From positions 1 to 35,531 of the forward strand of contig NZ_QVMU01000036.1 of the NCBI RefSeq assembly GCF_003605645.1: a stretch of DNA of 35,531 bases. The letters run 5' to 3'. Below, piece by piece: positions 20,944 through 28,214 of the stretch (positions within the stretch are counted from its first letter, which is position 1; each line of letters begins with the position of its first letter). The notes under the pieces are model-generated. The model saw only the letters and a program-made list of their open reading frames with translations. It ran no database searches and had not been told where the DNA came from. The stretch comes from Vibrio sinensis. Lineage in GTDB: Bacteria > Pseudomonadota > Gammaproteobacteria > Enterobacterales > Vibrionaceae. The position numbers and the translations under genes were made by a program.

Positions 20944-22485
20944 ATGAAGGCGTTGAAAACTCCGGTGACCTTAATCACCTTATTAGCACTCCAAGCCTGC
21001 TCCATCATAGATAACAATCCCTTATCTCCAAAAGAAATGCCCATCTCCATGGCCAATCTCGACCAACCAAAATCGGTCAAGGCACAAACATTCATGATGC
21101 GTGGTGAGGTAATTCTGGGTCATGAGGTTCGTTCAATTCAGCCATGTGGCAGCTCCGCACAATTTTGGCTTGATTTACCCGCAGATAAATTTCAACAAGG
21201 TATGAAACTGCTTTCGACGCCTTATCAACCGATATATGGCGAGTTCATTGGCCATTTAACGTCACCGCCAAAACAAGGACTCAGCGCCGATTACCAAGCG
21301 CAGTTCATCGTCGAACAGGTTAATTTACTTTCCACTGAGGGGGGGAATCGCTGTGAAAAACAAGCACAACCCACCAAAGCATTCGGAACGGAACCTTTTT
21401 GGTCTGTGGCCTTTCAAGACGAGCAACTGATTTTTTCTCAGCCTGGTGCAACAAAACAAACCTTTCCGATTACTACCAGTCGACTACAAAAAGACCAAAG
21501 ACAGTACCGATTGGACTCTGGCGAACTCATATTGAATCAAGGCAGTTGTATCGATAACATGAGTGACAGCCTCTATGGATGGAGTGCAACTTTCACCCAA
21601 GGCAAGCAAAAATATCAGGGTTGTGCGACGCTTTCTAATCAAGATGCGACCCAATCATGGGTGGGGTTATATCAGACTCAAGATGAGATCAGTGATGATT
21701 TCAACGTAAGCCTTAAAATAAACCCAGATCACACTGCTTCAACAACTTACACTTATAACGATGGCTCCAACACAACGGAACGTGGGTATTGGCAGCAACT
21801 CAACTCAAAACAAATACAAGTTGTGATGACGCACCACCAGCAACAATATTTAGTCTCAGAGCGTTTATTTGAACGAGAAAATGGCCAGCTTCATTCCGAT
21901 AAAGAGAAAGTCGGCAATGTTGTTTACCCGATAGCCAACGGAGGCCTCACCGTCGTTAAACAACATCCAACGGACTCTATTGCTTCCATGAGCGACAACA
22001 CGCAGACACTCTCTGCTCTAGCCATTCCATCCAAAGCGAATTTCAATGCCAAAGTAGATCAGACTCTAAGAAACTATCTCCAAATCAATAATACCGATCC
22101 TGATGATACTCGTTATCGTTGGTTGACTTATGACCTCAATGGAGATGGTCAAGAGGAACTTCTAGTACAGCTAAACTGGTGTGGTTCCGGTGGATGTACA
22201 CTGTTAATTTTTGATAATGAACAACAGCAATGGCGTTTCAATAGCCGAATTACCTTAGTACAAACACCGTTGAACTTGGGGACAAACACCCATGATAAAT
22301 GGCAAGATTTGGTGTTGTTTGTTCGCGGCGGAGGTGCTGAGCCGAATCAGCATATATTGCGTTATAATGGTAGTCATTATCCACTCAATCCAAGTGTCGC
22401 TCCTGTAGCTACATTAGATGAAATAAGCCAAGTACAGCTATTTTCTGATGGATTGACGCCATTTCAAGAAGGGGTAAAGCTGTAA
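20944..22485 (+). CDS. Large multi-part lipoprotein with a GTEPFW (COG3650-like) domain
   Basis: A 513-residue lipoprotein: signal peptide with lipobox LQAC, lipidated Cys19. Four parts can be seen. Residues 48-135 form a beta-rich unit (MMRGEVILGH); 145-232 a COG3650-like domain with GTEPFW (148-153) and paired cysteines; 238-335 an NlpE-like barrel segment (WVGLYQTQDEI, DHTASTTYTYNDGS, RGYW); 365-513 a C-terminal domain with a calcium-loop-like DLNGDGQEE (397-405). I cannot assign a function; envelope sensing or calcium-dependent binding are only possibilities. ATG with AAGGAAGAG upstream. Its stop codon directly touches the start of the DTW gene, so the two are coupled. Confidence 0.8.
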   Translation: MKALKTPVTLITLLALQACSIIDNNPLSPKEMPISMANLDQPKSVKAQTFMMRGEVILGHEVRSIQPCGSSAQFWLDLPADKFQQGMKLLSTPYQPIYGEFIGHLTSPPKQGLSADYQAQFIVEQVNLLSTEGGNRCEKQAQPTKAFGTEPFWSVAFQDEQLIFSQPGATKQTFPITTSRLQKDQRQYRLDSGELILNQGSCIDNMSDSLYGWSATFTQGKQKYQGCATLSNQDATQSWVGLYQTQDEISDDFNVSLKINPDHTASTTYTYNDGSNTTERGYWQQLNSKQIQVVMTHHQQQYLVSERLFERENGQLHSDKEKVGNVVYPIANGGLTVVKQHPTDSIASMSDNTQTLSALAIPSKANFNAKVDQTLRNYLQINNTDPDDTRYRWLTYDLNGDGQEELLVQLNWCGSGGCTLLIFDNEQQQWRFNSRITLVQTPLNLGTNTHDKWQDLVLFVRGGGAEPNQHILRYNGSHYPLNPSVAPVATLDEISQVQLFSDGLTPFQEGVKL

Positions 22486-23097
22486 ATGTCAGCACCTAGT
22501 TCATGTCAAGGATGCGGACTCAAATTTCAATGTGTCTGCACCCTACTCCCTACCATTACCATTCCGGCTCATATCGCCCTGTTAATGCACGAAAACGAAT
22601 ATCAGCGTGAAACCAATACAGGGCAGTGGCTTGCTAAATCGATTTCAACAACAACGGTTCATCGATGGAATAGAACCGAACCCTGTGAAGATCTACTAAC
22701 GTTGATCAATAACCCTAGCTACGTACCATTTCTTTTATTCCCTAGTGATGAAAGTCAAAGTGTTGAGCACTGCCAACAATTATCTAAGCAGCAAAACGCC
22801 ATCCCTCTATTTATTGTCTTAGACGGGACTTGGCAAGAAGCAAAGAAAATGTTGCGCAAGAGTTTGTGGTTACAAGCACTACCACAAGTCCATATCACGC
22901 CAAAAGCAGCATCAACATACCAACTGAGACGCAACCAAGGCGAAGGTCATTTATGTACGCTAGAAGTGGGTAGCGAAATTGTGCGGGCCTTAGGACAAGA
23001 AAAAGAAGCTCAGCAATTAATGGCTTTTTTTGAACATTACATGCAAGTGTATAAAGCCGATAAAAGTGGCCATGCTCTCGATAAATCTCCCCGTTAA
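22486..23097 (+). CDS. tapT: DTW-domain tRNA-uridine aminocarboxypropyltransferase (TapT-like)
   Basis: A 203-residue enzyme of the family that uses SAM to add an aminocarboxypropyl group to uridine-47 of tRNA (acp3U). The family-defining DTW motif reads LDGTWQEAKKML (Asp113-x-Thr-Trp). Four N-terminal cysteines (7, 10, 16, 18) probably bind zinc. YQLRRNQGEGHLCTLE is also typical. It matches E. coli TapT/YfiP better than TuaA-type proteins, but the subfamily is not certain. The ATG follows the lipoprotein stop without any gap. Confidence 0.82.
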   Translation: MSAPSSCQGCGLKFQCVCTLLPTITIPAHIALLMHENEYQRETNTGQWLAKSISTTTVHRWNRTEPCEDLLTLINNPSYVPFLLFPSDESQSVEHCQQLSKQQNAIPLFIVLDGTWQEAKKMLRKSLWLQALPQVHITPKAASTYQLRRNQGEGHLCTLEVGSEIVRALGQEKEAQQLMAFFEHYMQVYKADKSGHALDKSPR

Positions 23098-23116
23098 TTG
23101 CTGAATTTAAAGCACT

Positions 23117-23833
23117 CTAAATCAAAGCTAATAAATCATCTAACTGGGTAATTTCCACATCGGGTAAAAGGGTTGAGCGGCGGCAATTAAGTATATTTTT
23201 CTTCTGGTCATTGAACCAACATGCTTGAAAGCCGCTATTTTTTGCCCCTTGAACATCACTGATCAAATGGTCGCCTACATGAAGAATATGATTCGGTTCT
23301 AGATCCAAATGCAGCGCAGCTTTGTTAAAAAGATCAGCATGTGGTTTAGCGTAACCATCTGGCCCCGCCTTTAAAACCACAGAGAAATATTGGCTTAAGC
23401 CGATGGTTTCCGCATTGACATTGCCATTCGTAATTGCCACTAAAGGTAAAGCTCGCGATAACAACGCCATGACTCGATGCGTTTCCTGAGGAACAACAAA
23501 ATCACTGCGCAGGCGCAGAACTTCGTCAATTGCCTCTTGTGCGGCTTGATGAGCCTCCTCTCCAGAATACCCAAGAAGAATAAGCCCTTGCTCAATTTGC
23601 TTAAAACGCCATTGAGTCACATCGTTAGGTAACCAAGTATCTTTAGATGCCAGAGATAACTTCAGCTCTTGCCACCAGCCTAATGATTTTGTCGCTGAGA
23701 TAGGATGATTTTTATGTAGCCACGTCACCATATCCGCTTCAACACGACGGATAACTGGACGATTGTCATATAACGTATCATCTAAATCGAATGTCATGGC
23801 TTTAATTGAATTAAGGTGACGATAAAATTTCAT
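23117..23833 (-). CDS. yigB: HAD phosphatase YigB (flavin pathway)
   Basis: A 238-residue HAD-IA hydrolase that, in E. coli, dephosphorylates 5-amino-6-(5-phosphoribitylamino)uracil in riboflavin synthesis. Motif I is FDLDDTLYDNRP (Asp16, Asp18), motif II ITNGN, the lysine lies in YAKPH and motif IV in HVGDHLISDV. The N-terminus MKFYRHLNSIKAMTFDLDDT aligns end to end with E. coli YigB. It lies after xerC, as in E. coli, with a 55-base gap, and converges on the DTW gene. Confidence 0.93.
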   Translation of the reverse strand: MKFYRHLNSIKAMTFDLDDTLYDNRPVIRRVEADMVTWLHKNHPISATKSLGWWQELKLSLASKDTWLPNDVTQWRFKQIEQGLILLGYSGEEAHQAAQEAIDEVLRLRSDFVVPQETHRVMALLSRALPLVAITNGNVNAETIGLSQYFSVVLKAGPDGYAKPHADLFNKAALHLDLEPNHILHVGDHLISDVQGAKNSGFQACWFNDQKKNILNCRRSTLLPDVEITQLDDLLALI

Positions 23834-23888
23834 AAGTAGACCTATCTATCTGTGGGCATCTATTCTTCGAGACGTGTAGTCAGTAACT

Positions 23889-24809
23889 CTATTTCTTCTT
23901 AGCGCGTGGATGAGCTTGGTCATACACTTGAGCAAGATGTTGAAAATCTAAATGTGTATATATCTGCGTTGTCGAAATGTTTTCGTGCCCCAATAACTCT
24001 TGGACCGCACGTAAGTTATTACTTGATTCAAGCATATGTGTGGCAAATGAATGGCGCAATTTATGCGGGCTGATATGGCTTGAAACCGCCTGTTTTTGTC
24101 CCCATTCAGCCATGCGCTTTTGTACATTACGGTGAGATATTCGCACACCTAGTTTGGACACAAAGAGGGCTTTCTCATCACTATTCGCTAAACCAGAGCG
24201 AACTTTCAACCACTTGCCTACCCACTCTTTTGCTAAACCAGCAAATGGCACTTTACGTTCTTTATCACCCTTACCGACAACGCGAATATCGCCTGAAAAA
24301 AGACTCACATCTTTCACGTTAATATCAACCAATTCAGCTAAACGTAATCCAGCACCATACATTAACTCCATCATCGCACGATCGCGAATCGAGAGTGGAT
24401 CATCATCGGTTACGTCCAACAATTTACCAACCTCGTCAACATCGAGATTTTTCGGCAATGGGCGACTTTTTCGTGGTGCGGAAACGCCCTTGGCGGGGTT
24501 AGCAACAAGCTCCCCTCTTAGAATAAGAAAATCAAAAAAACTACGGAGTGAAGAAAGCCTTGTCGAAATACTGCTCGCTTTTAGCCCCTCTCTCATCCCT
24601 TTACTGGCGAGTTGGCGAACCCAGCCAGCATCAACTTGTGACCACTCTTTTAGGCCTAGCTGAGCAAGGTATTGAGCCATTGTTCCCAACTGCTGTTTAT
24701 AATTTCTTTGGGTGTGGAGACTGAGGCCTTTTTCGCTTCGTAAATACTCATAGAAACGATCCAAAGACCGTTGAAGACTACTAGGAAGAGGTTGTACTGA
24801 TTCGCTCAT
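23889..24809 (-). CDS. xerC: Site-specific tyrosine recombinase XerC
   Basis: Works with XerD at dif to resolve chromosome dimers. With the ATG at 24807-24809 (MSESVQPLP) it has 306 residues; a 16-codon upstream extension is not supported. The N-terminal SAM-like DNA-binding domain spans 10-105. The catalytic domain has Arg156 (GAGLRLAEL), Lys180 (VVGKGDKER), His249/Arg252 (HKLRHSF), His275 (LLGHENIST) and Tyr284 (QIYTHLDF). The gene overlaps the end of the DUF484 gene by 29 bases, so it is coupled to it. Confidence 0.96.
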   Translation of the reverse strand: MSESVQPLPSSLQRSLDRFYEYLRSEKGLSLHTQRNYKQQLGTMAQYLAQLGLKEWSQVDAGWVRQLASKGMREGLKASSISTRLSSLRSFFDFLILRGELVANPAKGVSAPRKSRPLPKNLDVDEVGKLLDVTDDDPLSIRDRAMMELMYGAGLRLAELVDINVKDVSLFSGDIRVVGKGDKERKVPFAGLAKEWVGKWLKVRSGLANSDEKALFVSKLGVRISHRNVQKRMAEWGQKQAVSSHISPHKLRHSFATHMLESSNNLRAVQELLGHENISTTQIYTHLDFQHLAQVYDQAHPRAKKK

Positions 24810-25485
24810 TAATTTGTGATTGCCAAGGTAAAGTAGAAATAAGGTGAGACAACACAAGCGCTAAATGACGTAGAAATAAAGTATCCATATGTGGCTGAAA
24901 ATGACCACCATCATCACTAGAGAAAGCAAGAATCCCCTGCAAACCAGATTTACTTAACGGTAATACTACATAGGAACCAAGCTCGGGCGCTCGAGCACAC
25001 TCACCAAATAAATTTTCTCGATCTGCTTTACGCATTCGACCGAGGTAAGCCGTTTTACCATTGAGATGACTCGAGGCAAAACGTTGATATTGTTCTTTAT
25101 TAAATTGAGGATAGTTCATACTACTCTCAAATAAACGAACATAAGCCAATAACCCGAGGGAACGTGCTTTTTCTTCAATCGCTTTAATAACATCATCCAA
25201 CGTATCACGTTTTAAAATCTGTTCTTGTAGATCCATGAACTCGTGAAATGTTTTATCGTTATTGGCAGCCAAAGACATTAACGCTGTGATCTCTTCTTCA
25301 AATTCTTCAATGCGCTGGCGTTGGCGGTTCATCTGGATATGTACTAATGAAACGGTACCTAAATCCTGATGAGGGAGAGCGAGACGATCGAGCAATTCTG
25401 GACGATCGACAAAAAAATCAGGGTGGTCACGTAAATACTCCGCCACGACTTCCGAGGTCAGAGTATTTGCTTCTGTTTGAGACAC
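24781..25485 (-). CDS. DUF484-family protein (YigA-like)
   Basis: A 234-residue cytoplasmic protein. An N-terminal helix-rich segment (VVAEYLRDHPDFFVDRPELLDRL) and a coiled region (IQMNRQRQRIEEFEEEI) precede a GAF-like domain ending GLQGILAFSSDDGGHFQPHMDTLFL. This is the DUF484 pattern; the function is unknown, but the gene is nearly always between dapF and xerC, hinting at a link with recombination or division. The start is GTG at 25483-25485 with AGGA six bases before it. It lies 18 bases after dapF. Confidence 0.88.
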   Translation of the reverse strand: MSQTEANTLTSEVVAEYLRDHPDFFVDRPELLDRLALPHQDLGTVSLVHIQMNRQRQRIEEFEEEITALMSLAANNDKTFHEFMDLQEQILKRDTLDDVIKAIEEKARSLGLLAYVRLFESSMNYPQFNKEQYQRFASSHLNGKTAYLGRMRKADRENLFGECARAPELGSYVVLPLSKSGLQGILAFSSDDGGHFQPHMDTLFLRHLALVLSHLISTLPWQSQINERISTTSS

Positions 25486-25503
25486 GCTATTTCCTTTCTT
25501 CTA

Positions 25504-26334
25504 TTAACAGGTTAATTGACCGTCAAAAACATGTGTCGCAGGTCCCGTCATATAAAGCGGTCTACCATTTCCTTGCCATTGAATATGCAATGTTCCGCCC
25601 GGCAAATGAACCTCAACTTGATCATCCAATACACCTTGAGCAATCCCAACGGCAACGGCAGCACAAGCGCCACTGCCACAAGCCTGAGTCTCACCAGCAC
25701 CACGTTCATAAACTCGAAGTTTCACTTCGCCACGATTAAGGATCTGCATAAACCCAGCATTGACACGCTCAGGAAAACGCTCATGAGATTCAAGCAGTGG
25801 ACCCAGCGTTTCGACTTCAGCCGTATCCACATCATCAACCACTGTCACCACATGGGGATTACCTATACTAACAGCACCACAAAACAGCGTTTTTTCTTCC
25901 GTACGTAGGATGTACGTCTTCTCAACTTGTTTAGCCTTGAATGGAATCTTATTTGGTTCGAATTCAGGAACACCCATATTCACAGTGACCAAATCATCCT
26001 CTTCAATATTAAGAGTCATCTTGCCTTTTTTAGTGCTTACGCCAATGCTGTATTTATTGGTCAAACCTTTCATTCGTACAAAACGAGCAAAACATCGAGC
26101 CCCATTACCACATTGCTCTACCTCACTACCATCCGCATTAAAAATACGATAATGGAAATCACTTTCTGGATCATAAGGTGCTTCAACCACCAAAAGCTGA
26201 TCGAAGCCAACCCCTGTGTTGCGATCTGCCAAACGCCGAATCAAATCAGGGGAAAAGAACACGTTTTGCGTAATGCAATCAACAACCATAAAGTCGTTGC
26301 CCAAACCGTGCATTTTGGAAAAATGGAAATGCAT
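25504..26334 (-). CDS. dapF: Diaminopimelate epimerase DapF
   Basis: Converts LL- to meso-diaminopimelate for lysine and peptidoglycan. The ATG at 26332-26334 (MHFHFSKMHG) gives 276 residues; the frame opens at a TTG three codons earlier. The two catalytic cysteines are Cys75 (EQCGNGARCFARF) and Cys219 (TQACGSGACAAV). GLGNDFMVVD near the start is diagnostic. It begins 9 bases after lysA, so product and consumer of meso-DAP are made together. Confidence 0.96.
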   Translation of the reverse strand: MHFHFSKMHGLGNDFMVVDCITQNVFFSPDLIRRLADRNTGVGFDQLLVVEAPYDPESDFHYRIFNADGSEVEQCGNGARCFARFVRMKGLTNKYSIGVSTKKGKMTLNIEEDDLVTVNMGVPEFEPNKIPFKAKQVEKTYILRTEEKTLFCGAVSIGNPHVVTVVDDVDTAEVETLGPLLESHERFPERVNAGFMQILNRGEVKLRVYERGAGETQACGSGACAAVAVGIAQGVLDDQVEVHLPGGTLHIQWQGNGRPLYMTGPATHVFDGQLTC

Positions 26335-26343
26335 AGACTTCAA

Positions 26344-27597
26344 TTACTCCGGAAGAATATTTTCAAGTGCCCATAGGCTCGACAACTCTTCACGTTGACG
26401 GACTAGGTGCACTTGTTTGCCATCAACAATTACTTCTGCAGCGCGAGAACGAGTATTGTAGTTTGATGACATAACGAAACCGTACGCACCAGCAGAGCGA
26501 ACGGCTAATAAATCATTTTCTTGTAAGACTAATAAGCGATCTTTACCAAGGAAATCACTAGTTTCACAGATAGGGCCGACTAAGTCATAGCTTATCGCAT
26601 CACCGTCTTTTGGCACGACTGGCACGATATCTTGCCATGCTTGATATAACGCTGGACGCATTAAGTCATTCATCGCAGCATCAATGATGGCAAAGTTTTT
26701 ATGTTCAGTGTGTTTTAGGAATTCCACTTTTGTCAGTAGTACACCGGCATTAGCCGCAATCGCTCGACCAGGCTCAAATATAAGCTCTAAATCTTGATGA
26801 TTCTCTAAACGAGATAACAAAGCTTTTGCGTAATCAGATGGTTCTGGAGGCAGCTCATCGCGATATATCACCCCAAGACCACCGCCAACATCAAGGTGTT
26901 GGATCACAATACCTTGTGCTTTTAAATCATCAATAAGGGTCAATAAACGATCCGTTGCATCAATAAAAGGGTCAAGGTCTGTTAATTGCGAACCGATATG
27001 GCAATCAATGCCTCGAATATCGAGATGCTCTAGACTTTGAGCAAATTTATAGACCGCTGGTGCCCTTTCAAACGCAATACCAAACTTGTTATCACGTAAA
27101 CCAGTTGAGATGTAAGGGTGCGTTTTAGCATCCACATCGGGATTAATTCGCAAAGAAATAGGGGCTTTAACACCAAGCTGACCGGCTACTCGATTGAGAC
27201 GCTCTAATTCAGGTTCGGATTCAACATTAAAACACTTAATACCAAGTTCCAAAGCTCGCTGCATTTCTGATTCAGTTTTTCCAACACCAGAAAAAACAAC
27301 CTTGCTCGGCTCACCACCTGCCGCAATCACGCGCTCCAACTCTCCTGCCGAAACAATGTCAAAGCCAGAGCCTAAGCGGGCCAGTGTATTGAGAACACCT
27401 AAATTCGAGTTGGCTTTCACGGCATAACAAACGAGGTGAGCATGTTCTCCGACTGATTTATCAAAAGCGTGCCAATGACGTTCTAGCGTTGCCCGTGAAT
27501 AGACATACAGAGGTGTGCCAAACTGTTGAGCGAGTTGAGTAAGAGGAACATTCTCGGCCCAAAGTTGGCCATCATCCTGATAGTTGAAGTAATCCAA
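26344..27597 (-). CDS. lysA: Diaminopimelate decarboxylase LysA
   Basis: PLP enzyme that decarboxylates meso-DAP to lysine. The 417 residues include the PLP lysine Lys61 (CYAVKANSN), HLDVGGGLGVIY, the phosphate-binding EPGRAI and the dimer-interface cysteine in GPICETSDFLGKDR. The start is TTG at 27595-27597 (MDYFNYQDDG) with AGGGA eight bases upstream, a weak codon that may limit expression. It lies between lptM and dapF, the order common outside the enterobacteria. Confidence 0.95.
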   Translation of the reverse strand: MDYFNYQDDGQLWAENVPLTQLAQQFGTPLYVYSRATLERHWHAFDKSVGEHAHLVCYAVKANSNLGVLNTLARLGSGFDIVSAGELERVIAAGGEPSKVVFSGVGKTESEMQRALELGIKCFNVESEPELERLNRVAGQLGVKAPISLRINPDVDAKTHPYISTGLRDNKFGIAFERAPAVYKFAQSLEHLDIRGIDCHIGSQLTDLDPFIDATDRLLTLIDDLKAQGIVIQHLDVGGGLGVIYRDELPPEPSDYAKALLSRLENHQDLELIFEPGRAIAANAGVLLTKVEFLKHTEHKNFAIIDAAMNDLMRPALYQAWQDIVPVVPKDGDAISYDLVGPICETSDFLGKDRLLVLQENDLLAVRSAGAYGFVMSSNYNTRSRAAEVIVDGKQVHLVRQREELSSLWALENILPE

Positions 27598-27625
27598 AAT
27601 TCTTTCCCTTTATTTGTTGTTCTAC

Positions 27626-27745
27626 TTATTCTTCCGTTTGCTCATTCTGTGGAGCATCACCTGGCATATACAATGGGCCTGTTTGACCACAACCGGCTAT
27701 TCCTAATACCGATATGATAAACAGAGCTAAGATCGACTTTTTCAT
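27626..27745 (-). CDS. lptM: Small lipoprotein LptM (YifL)
   Basis: A 39-residue lipoprotein starting MKKSILALF at 27743-27745; longer upstream codons belong to no conserved protein. The lipobox IAGC is followed by GQTGPLYMPGD, the signature G-(K/T)-GPLY(F/M)P of LptM, an outer-membrane peptide that helps mature the LPS translocon LptD-LptE. Lipidation at Cys19. First gene of lptM-lysA-dapF-DUF484-xerC-yigB and divergent from cyaY, a conserved arrangement. The ribosome site is weak. Confidence 0.9.
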   Translation of the reverse strand: MKKSILALFIISVLGIAGCGQTGPLYMPGDAPQNEQTEE

Positions 27746-27820
27746 AGGTTCTATCGTGATTATTCTTTCAATGCCCCCTATAATCGCACCACACTCAAGA
27801 AAAGCAATAGGATAGATAAG

Positions 27821-28135
27821 ATGAACGATACTGAATTTCATCAACTGGTCGATGTTCAAATGCAGATCATCGAAGAAGCCATCGACGATTCCGGTGCTGA
27901 TATCGACTACGAAACCTCAGGTAATGTCATGACTCTTGAGTTCGAAGACCGTAGCCAAATCATTATCAACCGCCAAGAGCCAATGAAAGAGATTTGGTTA
28001 GCATCTCGTTCTGGTGGCTTCCATTTCAAATTCAACGAAACACAATGGATTTGTTCTAAAACTGGCATGGAACTATTTGAAATGGTGAAAAAAGAGTGTG
28101 AAAAGCACGCAGATGAAGCGATCGAATGGCCTTAA
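27821..28135 (+). CDS. cyaY: Frataxin-like iron-binding protein CyaY
   Basis: A 104-residue frataxin homologue that binds iron on an acidic helix and regulates Fe-S cluster assembly by IscS. The N-terminal helix FHQLVDVQMQIIEEAIDDSG carries the acidic ridge, and the beta sheet ends with IWLASRSGGFHFKF and WICSKTG, both hallmarks. AGGA lies eight bases before the ATG. It is divergent from lptM and converges on cyaA with a shared terminator, as in E. coli. Confidence 0.96.
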   Translation: MNDTEFHQLVDVQMQIIEEAIDDSGADIDYETSGNVMTLEFEDRSQIIINRQEPMKEIWLASRSGGFHFKFNETQWICSKTGMELFEMVKKECEKHADEAIEWP

Positions 28136-28181
28136 AGTCAAAAGAGAAACTCTTGGATAAATAGAGCCTGTGAACAATAGT

Positions 28182-28210
28182 AAAAAAGAGCACTATCTGT
28201 GCTCTTTTTT
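28182..28210. terminator. Bidirectional terminator, cyaY / cyaA
   Basis: AAAAAAGAGCAC (28182-28193), loop TATCT, GTGCTCTTTTTT (28199-28210): a perfect hairpin with A and T runs between convergent genes. Confidence 0.95.
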
Positions 28211-28214
28211 CTCA

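Noticed and set aside
24154..24663. 169-codon plus-strand frame opposite xerC
   Set aside because: It is the antisense shadow of the well-supported xerC gene, with no ribosome site and no protein-like pattern.
25927..26376. 149-codon plus-strand frame opposite dapF
   Set aside because: Shadow of dapF, whose catalytic motifs are all present on the other strand.
27746..27859. Longer start for LptM reaching across the cyaY start
   Set aside because: The extension lacks signal-peptide character and overlaps the divergent cyaY gene; the lipoprotein signal starts at MKKSILALF.
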